Source of the DNA: Arthrobacter livingstonensis
GTDB taxonomy: Bacteria; Actinomycetota; Actinomycetes; Actinomycetales; Micrococcaceae
Length of the DNA stretch: 64,000 nucleotides
Reading direction: 5' to 3'
NCBI RefSeq assembly: GCF_003219815.1
Contig: NZ_QJVD01000021.1
Location: 28,395-92,394 of the forward strand
In this document: positions 45,177 to 54,231 of the stretch, one piece after another
Layout of the letters: every line of letters starts with the position of its first letter
Position numbering within the stretch: position 1 is the first letter of the stretch
The notes under the pieces: model-generated
What the model was told of the DNA's origin: nothing
The model's input: the letters and a program-made list of their open reading frames with translations, nothing else
Database searches by the model: none
Program-made: the position numbers and the translations under genes

Positions 45177-45546
45177 TCACCCGGGGTATCCGGTGTTGGC
45201 CATGACAGGGTAGAGCTCGACGTGGCCACCGCTGGGGATCATTGACGCCAGGGCGAGGGCGTCGGCGTCGTCGGGCCGATCCAGCAGGTGGAAGCCGTGG
45301 TTGACTTCCTTGGCATCCGTGAACGGTTTGTCGTTGAAGACGGCCGGCCTGCCGTCGGTGCCCGGCGTGATGTCCACGGCGTGCCCGGAATCCAGTCCAC
45401 CGCGGAAAAGTACGCTGCCTTCCCGCCTCCCCGACGGCGGCGGCAAAGGCCTGGTGCGCCGACATGGCGTCCGCCCGCATCTTCTCCGTGACCAGCCCGG
45501 GATCAAACTTGGACTCGCGGATCACTGCAAGGTACTGCTTGGTCAT
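45177..45546 (-). pseudogene. Frameshifted YCII-related domain protein
   Basis: Two minus-strand frames give one YCII/DGPF-type protein. MTKQYLAVIRESKFDPG with MRADAMSAHQAFAAAVGEAG comes from ATG 45546, and after a one-base shift near 45430, EGSVLFRGGLDSGHAVD, FNDKPFTDAKEVNHGFHLLD and ALASMIPSGGHVELYPV follow. The DKPFTDAKE segment corresponds to the family DGPFAEAKE motif. The break falls in a GC-rich run (CCTCCCCGACGGCGGCGGC on plus), so a sequencing error is possible. Confidence 0.65.
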
Positions 45547-45659
45547 GGCGTTCACTCCCCGGCGGTCCGGCCGGGAAAGCCGGCAAGGCGTCCTAATGGC
45601 TGCCTACACGCCCACGATGAACGGTACCCGCGGAAATCGACAGGCGGAATGAAAAGCCT

Positions 45660-46568
45660 TTAGTCGATCCCCGGCGTGCCTTCAGGCAGCCGGACCATGC
45701 CCTCCTGGGCCACGGAGGCGACCAGTTCGCCGTCGCGGTTGTAAAAGCGGCCGCGGCTCAGCCCGCGCGCGCCGGACGCGCTGGGGGAGTCGGAGACGTA
45801 GAGCAGCCATTCGTCCACGCGCAATGGCCGGTGCCACCACATGGCATGGTCCAGGCTGGCCACGCTCATGCCCGGGGTGGCCCAGCTGATGCCGTGCCGG
45901 CGCAGCACCGGCTCCAAAAGCGTGTAGTCGCTGGCGTAGGCCAAGGCGGCCCGGTGCAGGCTTTGGTCATCCGGCATGGTGCCAAGCGCCTTCATCCACA
46001 CGGCCTGGTGTGCCACGTGCTCGCCGGGTGCCTGGAAGTAAATGTTGGGGTCCACGTGGCGGATGTCGAAGGGCCGGTCGTGTGCCCAGGACTGGGCCAC
46101 CGGGTGGTCTATCGCACCGAGCAGCTGGGCCGCCGTCGGCAGCGTCTCCGGGTCCGGAACGCCCCCGGGCATGGGCTCCTGGTGCTCAAGGCCTTCGTCC
46201 GGCGTCTGGAAGGAGGCGATCATGGACAGGATGGGCTTGCCGCCCTGATAGGCGTGTGCGCGTCGGGCAGTGAACGATCTGCCGTCGCGCAGGCGCTCCA
46301 CGCCGAAGGTGATGGGCGCGGCGGCATCGCCGGGGCGCAGGAAGTAGCCGTGCATCGAGTGGACCAGCCGGTCCGCGTCCACTGTCCGCGAAGCGGCGAT
46401 GAGCGACTGCGCCAGTACCTGACCGCCAAACAGCCGCGGCCGGACCGCGTTTGCCTCACCCGGACCCACGAAGATGTACTCGTCCGTCTGGGCCCCGCCG
46501 GCGTCGGACAGGTCGAGGAGGTGGAGCAGCTGGTCCATGGGGGCGGCGCGTGGCGGCGTGGCATTCAT
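45660..46568 (-). CDS. tesB: Acyl-CoA thioesterase II
   Basis: A 302-residue double-hotdog thioesterase that hydrolyses acyl-CoA to free acid and CoA. Family segments include RLFGGQVLAQSLIAASRTV, VHSMHGYFLRPGD, SLDHAMWWHRPLRVDEWLLY and SRGRFYNRDGELVASVAQEG; the last two carry the Asp and the Thr/Gln-type active-site region of TesB. TAGAGT, 7 bases before ATG 46568 on the minus strand, makes this a likely leaderless start. A much longer open frame continues upstream antisense to the next two genes and was rejected. Confidence 0.9.
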   Translation of the reverse strand: MNATPPRAAPMDQLLHLLDLSDAGGAQTDEYIFVGPGEANAVRPRLFGGQVLAQSLIAASRTVDADRLVHSMHGYFLRPGDAAAPITFGVERLRDGRSFTARRAHAYQGGKPILSMIASFQTPDEGLEHQEPMPGGVPDPETLPTAAQLLGAIDHPVAQSWAHDRPFDIRHVDPNIYFQAPGEHVAHQAVWMKALGTMPDDQSLHRAALAYASDYTLLEPVLRRHGISWATPGMSVASLDHAMWWHRPLRVDEWLLYVSDSPSASGARGLSRGRFYNRDGELVASVAQEGMVRLPEGTPGID

Positions 46569-46647
46569 AAACGTGACTCTATGTGTCAGCCGCGCACGCG
46601 CACAAATGGCCTGGGCGCCCGAAAGTGGTGATGCGCGGCACCTCCGC

Positions 46648-46676
46648 TTGGTGCGGCCCCGCGGCTTTGACATGAT
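46648..46676 (+). promoter_or_regulatory. Promoter of the leaderless hotdog thioesterase gene
   Basis: TTGGTG (46648-46653) and CATGAT (46671-46676) are spaced 17 bases apart, and the expected start point coincides with ATG 46683, giving a leaderless transcript. Confidence 0.5.
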
Positions 46677-46682
46677 GGGCAT

Positions 46683-47204
46683 ATGGCCAAGGCAATCCAG
46701 ATATCCCTCCAGGTGCGCTTCGGCGACATTGACGCCTACAACCATGTCAACAACGTGGTGTATTTGCAGTACTTGGAGGACGCCAGGGTCCAGCTGATCC
46801 ACACCCCGTTGGCCGACGCGGATTCCCCCGGCGCCAGCTTCAACGACCTCATTGGCGACGAACTCTTCACCCTGGTGGGACGCAACGAGATTGAATACCT
46901 GGCACCCATCGCCTTCCGCACGGAGCCCGTGTTCGTGAATATCTGGGTCACCAATGTTGGCGGCTCCAGCTTCGACTTTGGCTACACCATCACCGACGCA
47001 GACACCGCCCTGGTCTTCGCCCAGGCCGCCACCTCGATGGTCCTGGTCTCCCGCTCCACGGGCCGCCCCGTGCGCTTGACCGGGGCTCAGCGCGCAGCCC
47101 TGGACACCTGGCGCGGCGGGCCTGTGCCGTTCCGCCGCCGTCCCGCGGAGTCTCCCGTCGGCGTCGCCCATTCCGCTGTACCAGCCCCTGAAGGAGCGCG
47201 TTAA
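46683..47204 (+). CDS. Hotdog-fold (YbgC-like) acyl-CoA thioesterase
   Basis: A 173-residue 4HBT-type thioesterase. VRFGDIDAYNHVNNVVYLQY carries the catalytic Asp and the DxxxHVNN motif, and EIEYLAPI the strand that follows. It probably hydrolyses short or aromatic acyl-CoAs. It starts at ATG 46683 immediately after a promoter, without leader. The following gene begins directly after its stop, so the two form an operon. Confidence 0.85.
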   Translation: MAKAIQISLQVRFGDIDAYNHVNNVVYLQYLEDARVQLIHTPLADADSPGASFNDLIGDELFTLVGRNEIEYLAPIAFRTEPVFVNIWVTNVGGSSFDFGYTITDADTALVFAQAATSMVLVSRSTGRPVRLTGAQRAALDTWRGGPVPFRRRPAESPVGVAHSAVPAPEGAR

Positions 47205-47873
47205 ATGCCCACCGCCACCCATACCGATGAACTCCAGCTCGCGGATTCCGGCACCGTCGCGGACCTGCGGACCTTTGTGACCCGGGCCCGCACCGCGGAC
47301 GACGGCGCCATCCGCCTCCAGGGTGCCGGCCGGGTCCTCGCCGCGTACGTCTGCGTCATGAGGGCGAAGTTGCTGGGCGAGGGGACCCCGACGATCCTGG
47401 GGCTGCGCACCATGGCGCTCGACGCGCCGTCGGAGGTGGACGTGACAGTGAGCCTGGCCTCCGTGGCCGACCGGCTGGCGCGCATGGACGTGGACGACAC
47501 CTCGCTGCCCGTGCCGCCCATGACCGTCAACGAATCGTGGGCTGCCGTCAGCGCACCGCGCGGCGCGTGGGAGGAAGTGGCCACCGTGGATGCGGAAACG
47601 CTGATCAAGGTGGCCAAGGACGGCGTACAGGAGATCGGGCAGATCATCCCCGTCAACCCGGGCGCCCTCATAGTCAACAACGCGCGGGCGGCGGTGTGGG
47701 GGCGGCCCATTGCCGGCGTTGCGGGGGAACTGCCCGGCGGCGCCGCCTTTGCGGCCTACGCCTTGGGTTTTGTGGCGCCGGGGGAGACCGGCACCGTGTT
47801 CCGCTCCAACCGCTGGCTCCGCCTGAGCACCAGCCGCGGCCACATCCTGGTGCGCCCGAAGGCTGTTCTGTAA
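47205..47873 (+). CDS. Conserved hypothetical protein
   Basis: A 222-residue soluble protein with no motif I recognise. Its middle has ordered, hydrophobic-alternating sequence (AAVSAPRGAWEEVATVDAET, EIGQIIPVNPGALIVNNARA) and the end TGTVFRSNRWLRLSTSRGH looks like a conserved beta-sheet. ATG 47205 directly abuts the stop of the thioesterase gene, implying coexpression. It resembles proteins that commonly follow this thioesterase in Micrococcaceae (recollection, not verified). Confidence 0.6.
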   Translation: MPTATHTDELQLADSGTVADLRTFVTRARTADDGAIRLQGAGRVLAAYVCVMRAKLLGEGTPTILGLRTMALDAPSEVDVTVSLASVADRLARMDVDDTSLPVPPMTVNESWAAVSAPRGAWEEVATVDAETLIKVAKDGVQEIGQIIPVNPGALIVNNARAAVWGRPIAGVAGELPGGAAFAAYALGFVAPGETGTVFRSNRWLRLSTSRGHILVRPKAVL

Positions 47874-48082
47874 CTTTCGCTGAGGGACCGGGGTGACGGA
47901 CCGGCGCGGTGATGCGCAGCTGCCAGCGGCGGGGGATTGCGAGCAGTGGGAGCGCTTGGGGACTGACGCCGCCTACGGAAACACCAGCCACCCGGCCCGC
48001 CGCCTCGGGAGTACAGCTCTGGCAGGCCGCCGGAGCTGTACGCCCGACGCCAGGACCGGGACAACTGGCCGCCGCAATGGGG

Positions 48083-48769
48083 CTAGACGCGCTGGGAAGG
48101 ATCCGATGGGGCGTTGACCAATGATGCCGCGGCGCGCTCCAGGTAGTCCCAAAGCGTGGCCTCGTGCAGGGGGGAGAGCTCCGCGGAGTCCACGCCCTTG
48201 CGCATGGCGGCGAGCCAGCGGTCGCGGGCCTCCGGGGTGACGGCGAACGGGACGTGGCGCATGCGCAGGCGCGGGTGGCCGCGTTCCTCAAGGTAGGTGC
48301 GCGGGCCGCCCCAGTACTGTTCCATGAACATCAGCATGCGGTGCTCGGCCGGACCCAGGTCTTCTTCGTGGTACATGGCACGCAGCAGCGGATCCGCGGC
48401 GATGCCCTGGTAAAAGACGTGGATGATCTTCTTGAACGTCTCGTGCCCGCCGATCTGGCCGTAGAACGTGTCCGCGTAGGCTGACTCGTCCGCCGGATCG
48501 GCCGGCACAGGCGCAGTGGCCGCGGCCGGCTCGGCGCTGGGCCTGGACGTGGACGGCAGCGGGTGCCCCACTTTTACCGGGATCGGCAGCATGCGGGCCA
48601 GCGGCGCCCCAAAGCGTGACGGAATGGGCGTGCCCTCCTCGCGATTTTCGGACTGCTGCGCCGGGCCCGGGTCTCTCACGGGAGTGAGGTCGTCGGCTCC
48701 GCCTTCGGCCGCGTCGTTCGCTGCGGGCCCGTCGGCGAAGGGGGACAACTGGTTGTGCTGGGCGGTCAT
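48083..48769 (-). CDS. Truncated haemoglobin (group II, GlbO-like)
   Basis: A 228-residue protein whose last 130 residues are a group II truncated globin: FYGQIGGHETFKKIIHVFYQ, DPLLRAMYHEEDLGPAEHRM, FMEQYWGGPRTYLEERGHPR and LRMRHVPFAVTP. The last segment contains the proximal His. The first 95 residues are Ala/Pro-rich and probably disordered, an extension beyond the usual 120-130 residues. GlbO-type globins handle O2 or NO/peroxide chemistry. It follows the mscS gene by 15 bases on the same strand. Confidence 0.88.
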   Translation of the reverse strand: MTAQHNQLSPFADGPAANDAAEGGADDLTPVRDPGPAQQSENREEGTPIPSRFGAPLARMLPIPVKVGHPLPSTSRPSAEPAAATAPVPADPADESAYADTFYGQIGGHETFKKIIHVFYQGIAADPLLRAMYHEEDLGPAEHRMLMFMEQYWGGPRTYLEERGHPRLRMRHVPFAVTPEARDRWLAAMRKGVDSAELSPLHEATLWDYLERAAASLVNAPSDPSQRV

Positions 48770-48784
48770 GGTGTGGGGTGCTTT

Positions 48785-49576
48785 CTATTCTGCGGATTCG
48801 TGCGGTTCGGTGGTGAGAGGCGTGGCCGGGGCGGACGACGCCGTTGCCTGCCCGGGTGCCGACGGTGCCGATGGCGCTGTGCCCACCGGCGGTGCTGCGG
48901 GCGGTGCGGCTGGCGGGGCGTGGGTTGCGCCGGGAGGTGGGGAGGCCGGCGTCGTGCCCTGCTCCTCGGGTGGCACGTAGTTGCCCTTGGAGCGGTTGCC
49001 CAGGCGCAGGATTTCACCGTTGCGCAGGTACCAGAGGGTCCCGTCCTCGCCCCGGACACGGGTGATGCGCAGTCCCACGTACTCCACCTGGCCAATCACC
49101 TCGCTGGTCTGGATGACGTCGCCAATGCCGTACTGGTCCTCGAGGGTGATGAAGATGCCGGCCAGGAAGTCGCGGATGAGCTGTTGACTGCCAAAGCCAA
49201 TGGCGATGCCCACGACGCCGACGCTGGCCAGCAGGGGTGCGATGTTCACTTCGAAGGCCAACAGCACGTAGAAGGCTGCGATGACCACAACGATCACCGT
49301 CAGCAGAGAATTCAGGAGCGTGCCAATGGTGCGGGCCCGTTGCACGCGGCGTTCGTTGTCCAGGGCTCGCATCACCGGGTCCAGGTTCCGGAAAACCGGT
49401 TTCACCCAGCCCAGGCCCCGTTGGTGCCAGTATCCCTTTTCGGCACGCTTGACTACGATCCGGATCAGGTAGTGCAGGATCAGCCAGGCGAGCAGCGAAA
49501 TGCCCACGGCGATTCCGGCGTGGATCAGGTTGTCCAGGATCGAGTTGCTGGCGGCTTCAAGGGTGGTCAGCGGCAA
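48785..49576 (-). CDS. MscS-family mechanosensitive ion channel
   Basis: A 263-residue channel. Three hydrophobic segments (about 18-40, 87-108, 113-135) end in the pore helix region VGVVGIAIGFGSQQLIRDFL. The beta domain (GDVIQTSEVIGQVEYVGLR; VRGEDGTLWYLRNGEILRL) completes the MscS core. The C-terminal 60 residues are an Ala/Pro/Thr-rich tail. It releases solutes under hypo-osmotic stress. The start is TTG 49576 with AGGTGA upstream. Confidence 0.88.
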   Translation of the reverse strand: MPLTTLEAASNSILDNLIHAGIAVGISLLAWLILHYLIRIVVKRAEKGYWHQRGLGWVKPVFRNLDPVMRALDNERRVQRARTIGTLLNSLLTVIVVVIAAFYVLLAFEVNIAPLLASVGVVGIAIGFGSQQLIRDFLAGIFITLEDQYGIGDVIQTSEVIGQVEYVGLRITRVRGEDGTLWYLRNGEILRLGNRSKGNYVPPEEQGTTPASPPPGATHAPPAAPPAAPPVGTAPSAPSAPGQATASSAPATPLTTEPHESAE

Positions 49577-49665
49577 GGGTCAATCACCTGGCATCTATTT
49601 CGGGGGTTGGGCATGGACTTGCTTCTACCCTAGCGCGGGCAACTGGTGGTTGGGTCCGGTGCGGA

Positions 49666-50148
49666 TCAGTCCAGCGTGGGCGGTGCCAGCCCGGGCTCGT
49701 GGTGTACCGGGAAGTTCACGCTGCGCGCTATGAAGCACTTCCGCGACGCCTCGGCATGCAGCGTCAGCGCCAGTTCCTCCATCCCGGGCTCCGCCACGGA
49801 AATCTTCGGGTGCAGTGTCACGGAGCTGAACTGGCCGCTGCCGTCCGGGTTCAGCACCATGGTTCCGGTGGCGGCGTCTTCATACTTGGTGACCACCACG
49901 CCGTGCAGGACGGCCACGTGCAGGAAGGAGAGCATGTGGCATTGCGACAGGGCCGTCACCAGCAGCAGCTCCGGATTCCAGCGCTCCCGGTCCCCGTGGA
50001 ACGTCCTGTCCGCGGACCCCAGCAGCGTGGGCAGGCCAACGGCCGTGACACTGTGGTCGCGGCCGTAGTCGCGGTAGCCGGATGTTCCGGCGCCCCGGTT
50101 GCCCGTCCAAAATACGTTGACCTCGTAGTGGTGTTCACTCTGGCTCAT
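49666..50148 (-). CDS. OsmC-family peroxiredoxin-like protein
   Basis: A 160-residue OsmC-like protein. WNPELLLVTALSQCHMLSFL carries the first conserved Cys, and HAEASRKCFIARSVNFPV the second. Family members reduce organic peroxides through the two cysteines. TAGGCT (50156-50161, minus) ends 7 bases before ATG 50148, so it is probably leaderless; a longer frame upstream was rejected. Confidence 0.85.
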   Translation of the reverse strand: MSQSEHHYEVNVFWTGNRGAGTSGYRDYGRDHSVTAVGLPTLLGSADRTFHGDRERWNPELLLVTALSQCHMLSFLHVAVLHGVVVTKYEDAATGTMVLNPDGSGQFSSVTLHPKISVAEPGMEELALTLHAEASRKCFIARSVNFPVHHEPGLAPPTLD

Positions 50149-50227
50149 GGTGCCAAGCCTAGCGCCCGAGGGGCCCCAAGCGAGCGGAGCCGGATTGGGG
50201 AGGGGGTCAGCCGGCTTGCGAAGCCTG

Positions 50228-51049
50228 TCAGAGGAAGGGCCTGACCGCGGCTGCGTAGCCGTCAAGGTAACCGGTGGCGTTCGGGTGGAACGCGAAGGGG
50301 TCCGGACCGCCAGGGTAGTTCAGCCATGGTTGGCTGGAGGGGACTCCATGCCCGGCGAACTTGTAAGCCACAGGCACAAACGCCACTCGGTTGGACAGGG
50401 AAGTGAAGGCCAGAATGGCGTTGAGCAGGTCCGCTGCCCCGTTCAGAAGCTTGGCGCCGGTGACTTGGGTGGGGGTGAAACCCAGCGCCGGCATGTTCGC
50501 CGGTTCAAACAGCCGCGGATAGCCCAGATACAGTATCCGCGCGTGCGGTGACTTGGCCTTGATGGCCTTGAGCATCGTGGTGGCGTTCTTGGGCACCTTG
50601 GACATCAGGTAGATCGAATTGGCAACGGCGGCCTTGCACACGGCCGTGGTGGAGGTGAGGCAGGCTCCCACGGCGGTGGTCCAACCGACGTCGTTCCCGC
50701 CAGCGGTGATGGTGATCAGCTTCGTGGTGGGCGAAAGGTACGGCACCTCCATCGAGGTGACCTGGGTGGTGGTGAAGCCTGAGCAGGCGATGTTGGTTAG
50801 CGTGGCACCGGTCATGGCAGCAACGTCATTGGCGTAGCCGGCGGTACTCTGGGCGCACTGGCCGGTCTCGTTTCCGGCTCCTGAGCCGGCCGAGTAGGAG
50901 TCGCCCATGACCGTGTAGGTCAGTGTGGCGGAAGCGGTGCGTGTTTGGGCTAGGGCCGGGGTAACGGCGAGTCCCGCAATCATCCCGACGGACAGGAGCG
51001 TGACGGCTCCTGCGCGGGCAGCGAATCCCTTGAGATGGTGAGTAAACAT
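50228..51049 (-). CDS. Secreted SGNH-family esterase/lipase
   Basis: A 273-residue secreted hydrolase. A signal peptide of about 34 residues ends TPALA. Block I GDSYSAGSG has nucleophile Ser51, block III GGND has Asn119, and block V DPFAFHPN has His255 with Asp250. Six cysteines suggest three disulfides, as in Streptomyces SGNH esterases and lipases, which it resembles throughout. The substrate is unknown. Confidence 0.85.
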   Translation of the reverse strand: MFTHHLKGFAARAGAVTLLSVGMIAGLAVTPALAQTRTASATLTYTVMGDSYSAGSGAGNETGQCAQSTAGYANDVAAMTGATLTNIACSGFTTTQVTSMEVPYLSPTTKLITITAGGNDVGWTTAVGACLTSTTAVCKAAVANSIYLMSKVPKNATTMLKAIKAKSPHARILYLGYPRLFEPANMPALGFTPTQVTGAKLLNGAADLLNAILAFTSLSNRVAFVPVAYKFAGHGVPSSQPWLNYPGGPDPFAFHPNATGYLDGYAAAVRPFL

Positions 51050-51144
51050 GATCTGAAGCTACTCCGAAAGGCCCGCCAGGACTAGACTTTCCGTCAACGC
51101 TGGGGAGTATTCCGCCGCATCTGCGGAGGGAGCTTAAACACCGC

Positions 51145-51195
51145 AAAAAATGCCCCGGTCACAGCGTCAAGACCACTGCGGCCGGGACATTTTTT
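51145..51195. terminator. Bidirectional terminator of pepN
   Basis: AAAAAATGCCCCGG (51145-51158) pairs with CCGGGACATTTTTT (51182-51195), one mismatch. A run of six T on either strand follows a GC stem. It ends the minus-strand pepN transcript. Confidence 0.8.
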
Positions 51196-51204
51196 AGCAC
51201 AGGA

Positions 51205-53763
51205 TTAGGCGTCGGCGGCCTGCGCCTTCAGCGCGCGGACCACGCCGTCACGGCTTTCCACGATGAGCCGGCGCAGGGCCGGCGTTTCATCGCCCAGCCC
51301 GGCCAGGAACGCATCTGTGGCATCCAGCGTGGACTGAGACACCAGCTGCGACGGGTACAGCCCGGTGATGATCGTGGAGGCGGTCTCATACGACCTGTCC
51401 GCCCACACCCCCCGGATCGCGGCAAAGTACTTCTCCACGTACGGCTCCAGCAGCGAGGTGTCCCACACGCGCCCAAATCCGGTGATGGATGCGCGCTGGA
51501 CTGCGTTGGCATGCTCTCCCAGCGCGACGACGGACTCCCACGTCCCAGCCTTGGCCTCCTGTGTGGGGATGCTGGACGAGGCGGTTGCCGCAGCGAGCTG
51601 GCCGTTTTGGGTGTTGTCGCGGGCCAGCTCGGCGTCGATGCTGCCCTGGGTCGCGCGTGCTCCCGCCACGAGGGCTGTCAGCAGTTCCCAGCGCAGGTCC
51701 GTATCGATCTCCAGGGCATCCAGGGATTGCGTGCCTGCCAGCAGTTCCTGGACCGTGTCCAGCTGGGCGTCCGACTGGGCACTCATGGCAAACGCCTTGG
51801 TGAACTGCAGTTGCGCGTCCGATCCGGCCGCCGCGTCACGGGCCAGCTCCAGCAGGGCATCTGCGGCGGCCACGGCCGTTTGCTTCTGGTGTTCCGGGGC
51901 CACGTAGAAGTGGAGCGCGGTGGCCAGCTGGCGCAGCAGCACCTGGATCACCGTCGAATCGGTCTCGTAGGCAATGTTGGCCAACACCAGCTCGACGTAC
52001 TCGCGGGCAGGGGTTTCACCGTCGCGCGCGGCGTCCCAGGCGGAGGCGGAGACCAGGGTACGCGGGAGCGAATCCTTGAAGTTCTTCAGGTGGGCCTTGG
52101 CCGTGGCCAGGGACACCGGGTCGAGGCGGATCTTGGCGTAGGCGAGGTCGTCGTCGTTCAGCAGGACCAGCGCCGGGCGCTTGAGTCCCACCAGCTCCGG
52201 TACCTCGGTGGCGGCGCCGTCCACGTCGAGCTCCACGCGGTGCGTGCGCACCAGCTTCCCGGCGTCCCCACCCTCGGTGGCGAGGTCGTAGAAGCCCACT
52301 GCCGCACGGTGCGGGCGCAGGGTCGGGTGGTCGGCAACGGCTGACTGGAGGATCGAGAACGAGGTGATGGCGCCGCCGTCGTCCGACTCGATGGCCGGCT
52401 TGAAGGTGTTCACGCCGGCGGTCTCCAGCCACTTTTCGGTCCAGACGGACAGGTCGCGGCCGCTGGCGGCCTCCAACTCGACCATCAGGTCAGGCAGCTC
52501 GGTGTTGGACCAGGCATGCTTGCCGAAGTAGGCGCGGACGCCGGCCATGAACTCTTCCTGGCCCACCCAGGCCACCAGCTGGCGCAGCACGGACGCACCC
52601 TTGGCGTAGGTGATGCCGTCAAAGTTGACCAGCACATCCTCCAGGTCCTTGATGTCGGCCTTGATGGGGTGCGTGGACGGCAGCTGATCCTGGCGGTAGG
52701 CCCAGCTCTTTTCCATGGAGGAGAACGACGTCCAGGCGTCCACGTACTTCGTGTTTTCAGCCGCGGCCAGCGTGGACATGAACTCGGCAAAGGACTCGTT
52801 GAGCCAGAGGTCGTTCCACCAGCGCATGGTGACGAGGTCGCCGAACCACATGTGGGCGAGCTCGTGCAGGATGGTGATGGCGCGGCGTTCCACCATGGCG
52901 TCGGTGACCTTGGAGCGGAACACGTAGCTTTCCAGGAACGTCACGGCTCCCGCGTTCTCCATGGCGCCGGCGTTGAACTCGGGGACGAAGAGCTGGTCGT
53001 ACTTCGGGAACGGGTACGGGGTGCCGAACTGCTTTTCAAAGAACTCGAAGCCCTGCCGGGTCAGCTCAAACACGTTCTCCGCGTCCAGGTGCGCCATGAG
53101 CGACTTGCGGGCGAACACGCCCAGTGGGATGGTGCGCCCGTCCGAGCTGGTCAGCTCGCTGCGCACGGACTCATACGGGCCGGCGATCAGGGCCGTGATG
53201 TAGCTGGACATCGTCAGCGTCGGCTCAAAGTGCCACGTGGACTTGCCTTCGCCGGCGGCTTTCGGGGCCGGGGTGGTGGAGTTGGAGATGACATCCCAGT
53301 GCGCAGGGGCGGTGACATGGAAGGTGAACTGCGCCTTCTGGTCCGGCTGCTCAAACACGGCGAACATGCGGCGGCTGTCCGGCACCTCGAACTGGCTGTA
53401 CAGGTAGACCTCGTTGTCCACCGGATCCACGAAGCGGTGCAGGCCCTCGCCGGTGTTCATGAACAGCGCGTCCGCCTCAACGGTGAGCACGTTCTCCGCG
53501 GCGAGGTTCGGCAGCTGGATGCGGGCGCCGTCGCTGACTTCCGCCGGATCCAGTTCGACGCCGTTCAGGACCACTTTGCGCACCCTGGCGGTCACCGCGT
53601 CAATGAACGACGACGACCCCTCCCTGGAGGTGAACCTCACCGTGGTGGTGGACGGAAAGGTCTCGGCGGATTGTGTCAGGTCAAGGGTGACGTCATAGTC
53701 CTTGACAGTCAGCGTTGCAGTGCGCTCGATCGCTTCGGCGCGGGTCAGGTTCAAGCCAGGCAA
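51205..53763 (-). CDS. pepN: Aminopeptidase N (M1 family)
   Basis: An 852-residue zinc aminopeptidase that removes N-terminal residues from peptides in the cytoplasm. Exopeptidase motif GAMEN (266-270), zinc motif HELAH (His300, Glu301, His304) and third ligand Glu323 in NDLWLNESFAEF are intact. The ERAP1-like C-terminal domain is full length. I chose TTG 53763 because it gives MPGLNLTRAEA, the usual start of Streptomyces PepN, and GGAAGG lies 8 bases upstream; ATG/GTG-type starts further up would add 16 residues of low similarity. Confidence 0.93.
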   Translation of the reverse strand: MPGLNLTRAEAIERTATLTVKDYDVTLDLTQSAETFPSTTTVRFTSREGSSSFIDAVTARVRKVVLNGVELDPAEVSDGARIQLPNLAAENVLTVEADALFMNTGEGLHRFVDPVDNEVYLYSQFEVPDSRRMFAVFEQPDQKAQFTFHVTAPAHWDVISNSTTPAPKAAGEGKSTWHFEPTLTMSSYITALIAGPYESVRSELTSSDGRTIPLGVFARKSLMAHLDAENVFELTRQGFEFFEKQFGTPYPFPKYDQLFVPEFNAGAMENAGAVTFLESYVFRSKVTDAMVERRAITILHELAHMWFGDLVTMRWWNDLWLNESFAEFMSTLAAAENTKYVDAWTSFSSMEKSWAYRQDQLPSTHPIKADIKDLEDVLVNFDGITYAKGASVLRQLVAWVGQEEFMAGVRAYFGKHAWSNTELPDLMVELEAASGRDLSVWTEKWLETAGVNTFKPAIESDDGGAITSFSILQSAVADHPTLRPHRAAVGFYDLATEGGDAGKLVRTHRVELDVDGAATEVPELVGLKRPALVLLNDDDLAYAKIRLDPVSLATAKAHLKNFKDSLPRTLVSASAWDAARDGETPAREYVELVLANIAYETDSTVIQVLLRQLATALHFYVAPEHQKQTAVAAADALLELARDAAAGSDAQLQFTKAFAMSAQSDAQLDTVQELLAGTQSLDALEIDTDLRWELLTALVAGARATQGSIDAELARDNTQNGQLAAATASSSIPTQEAKAGTWESVVALGEHANAVQRASITGFGRVWDTSLLEPYVEKYFAAIRGVWADRSYETASTIITGLYPSQLVSQSTLDATDAFLAGLGDETPALRRLIVESRDGVVRALKAQAADA

Positions 53764-53935
53764 GGAAAGTGCCTTCCGTTCGGTGTTGGGTGGACGGTAA
53801 TGCGGGTGCACATTCTTTCGAGTGCACAGTCTTTTGGTACACAGTGCCGGCTTAGCTCGCCGGCGGGATGTGTTCAGTCTTTCACTTTACGGGTCCCATT
53901 GTGAGTGGGGCCACGCGCTCGTGCTCTGGGTAGAA

Positions 53936-54037
53936 ATTGAAGATACAGCACATGCGGGTGCGGGGCCGCCGTGGCGATTGAAGATCCAGCACATGCGGGT
54001 GCGGGGACCAAATACCCGCATGTGCTGTCTTTTGAAT
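53936..54037. repeat. Direct and inverted copies of a 24-30 bp repeat
   Basis: ATTGAAGATACAGCACATGC (53936 onward) and ATTGAAGATCCAGCACATGC (53977 onward) are direct copies 41 bases apart, both continuing GGGTGCGGGG. An inverted copy (54014-54037) lets CAGCACATGCGGGT pair with ACCCGCATGTGCTG as a perfect 14-bp stem, followed by TCTTTT. It lies between divergent pepN and the DUF1648 gene and fills most of the 468-base gap. It could be a REP-like element or serve as a terminator/attenuator. Confidence 0.7.
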
Positions 54038-54231
54038 GGCGGATGTGCCGCTCCCGGGCCAGAACTGCGGGCCAGGCAGCTGGTCCGGGTTGCGCGCCCG
54101 CCGGCTGGTCCGCTGCGGGACTGGCTGTCCCAAGCTGGAAGTTGTCCGCACGGACACTGTGGGGCAGTCTTACTACAGGGGTTGATCTTGACCTGACCGG
54201 GGATTGATTGGTTCGGACACGAAGGCGGGAC

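Noticed and set aside
46569-47843. Upstream extension of tesB into a 727-residue minus-strand frame
   Set aside because: It runs antisense through two real genes; TesB homology begins at ATG 46568 with a leaderless promoter.
53882-54207. Small ORFs across the pepN/DUF1648 intergenic repeats, both strands
   Set aside because: They are produced by the repeat itself, lack ribosome-binding sites and have no recognisable motif.
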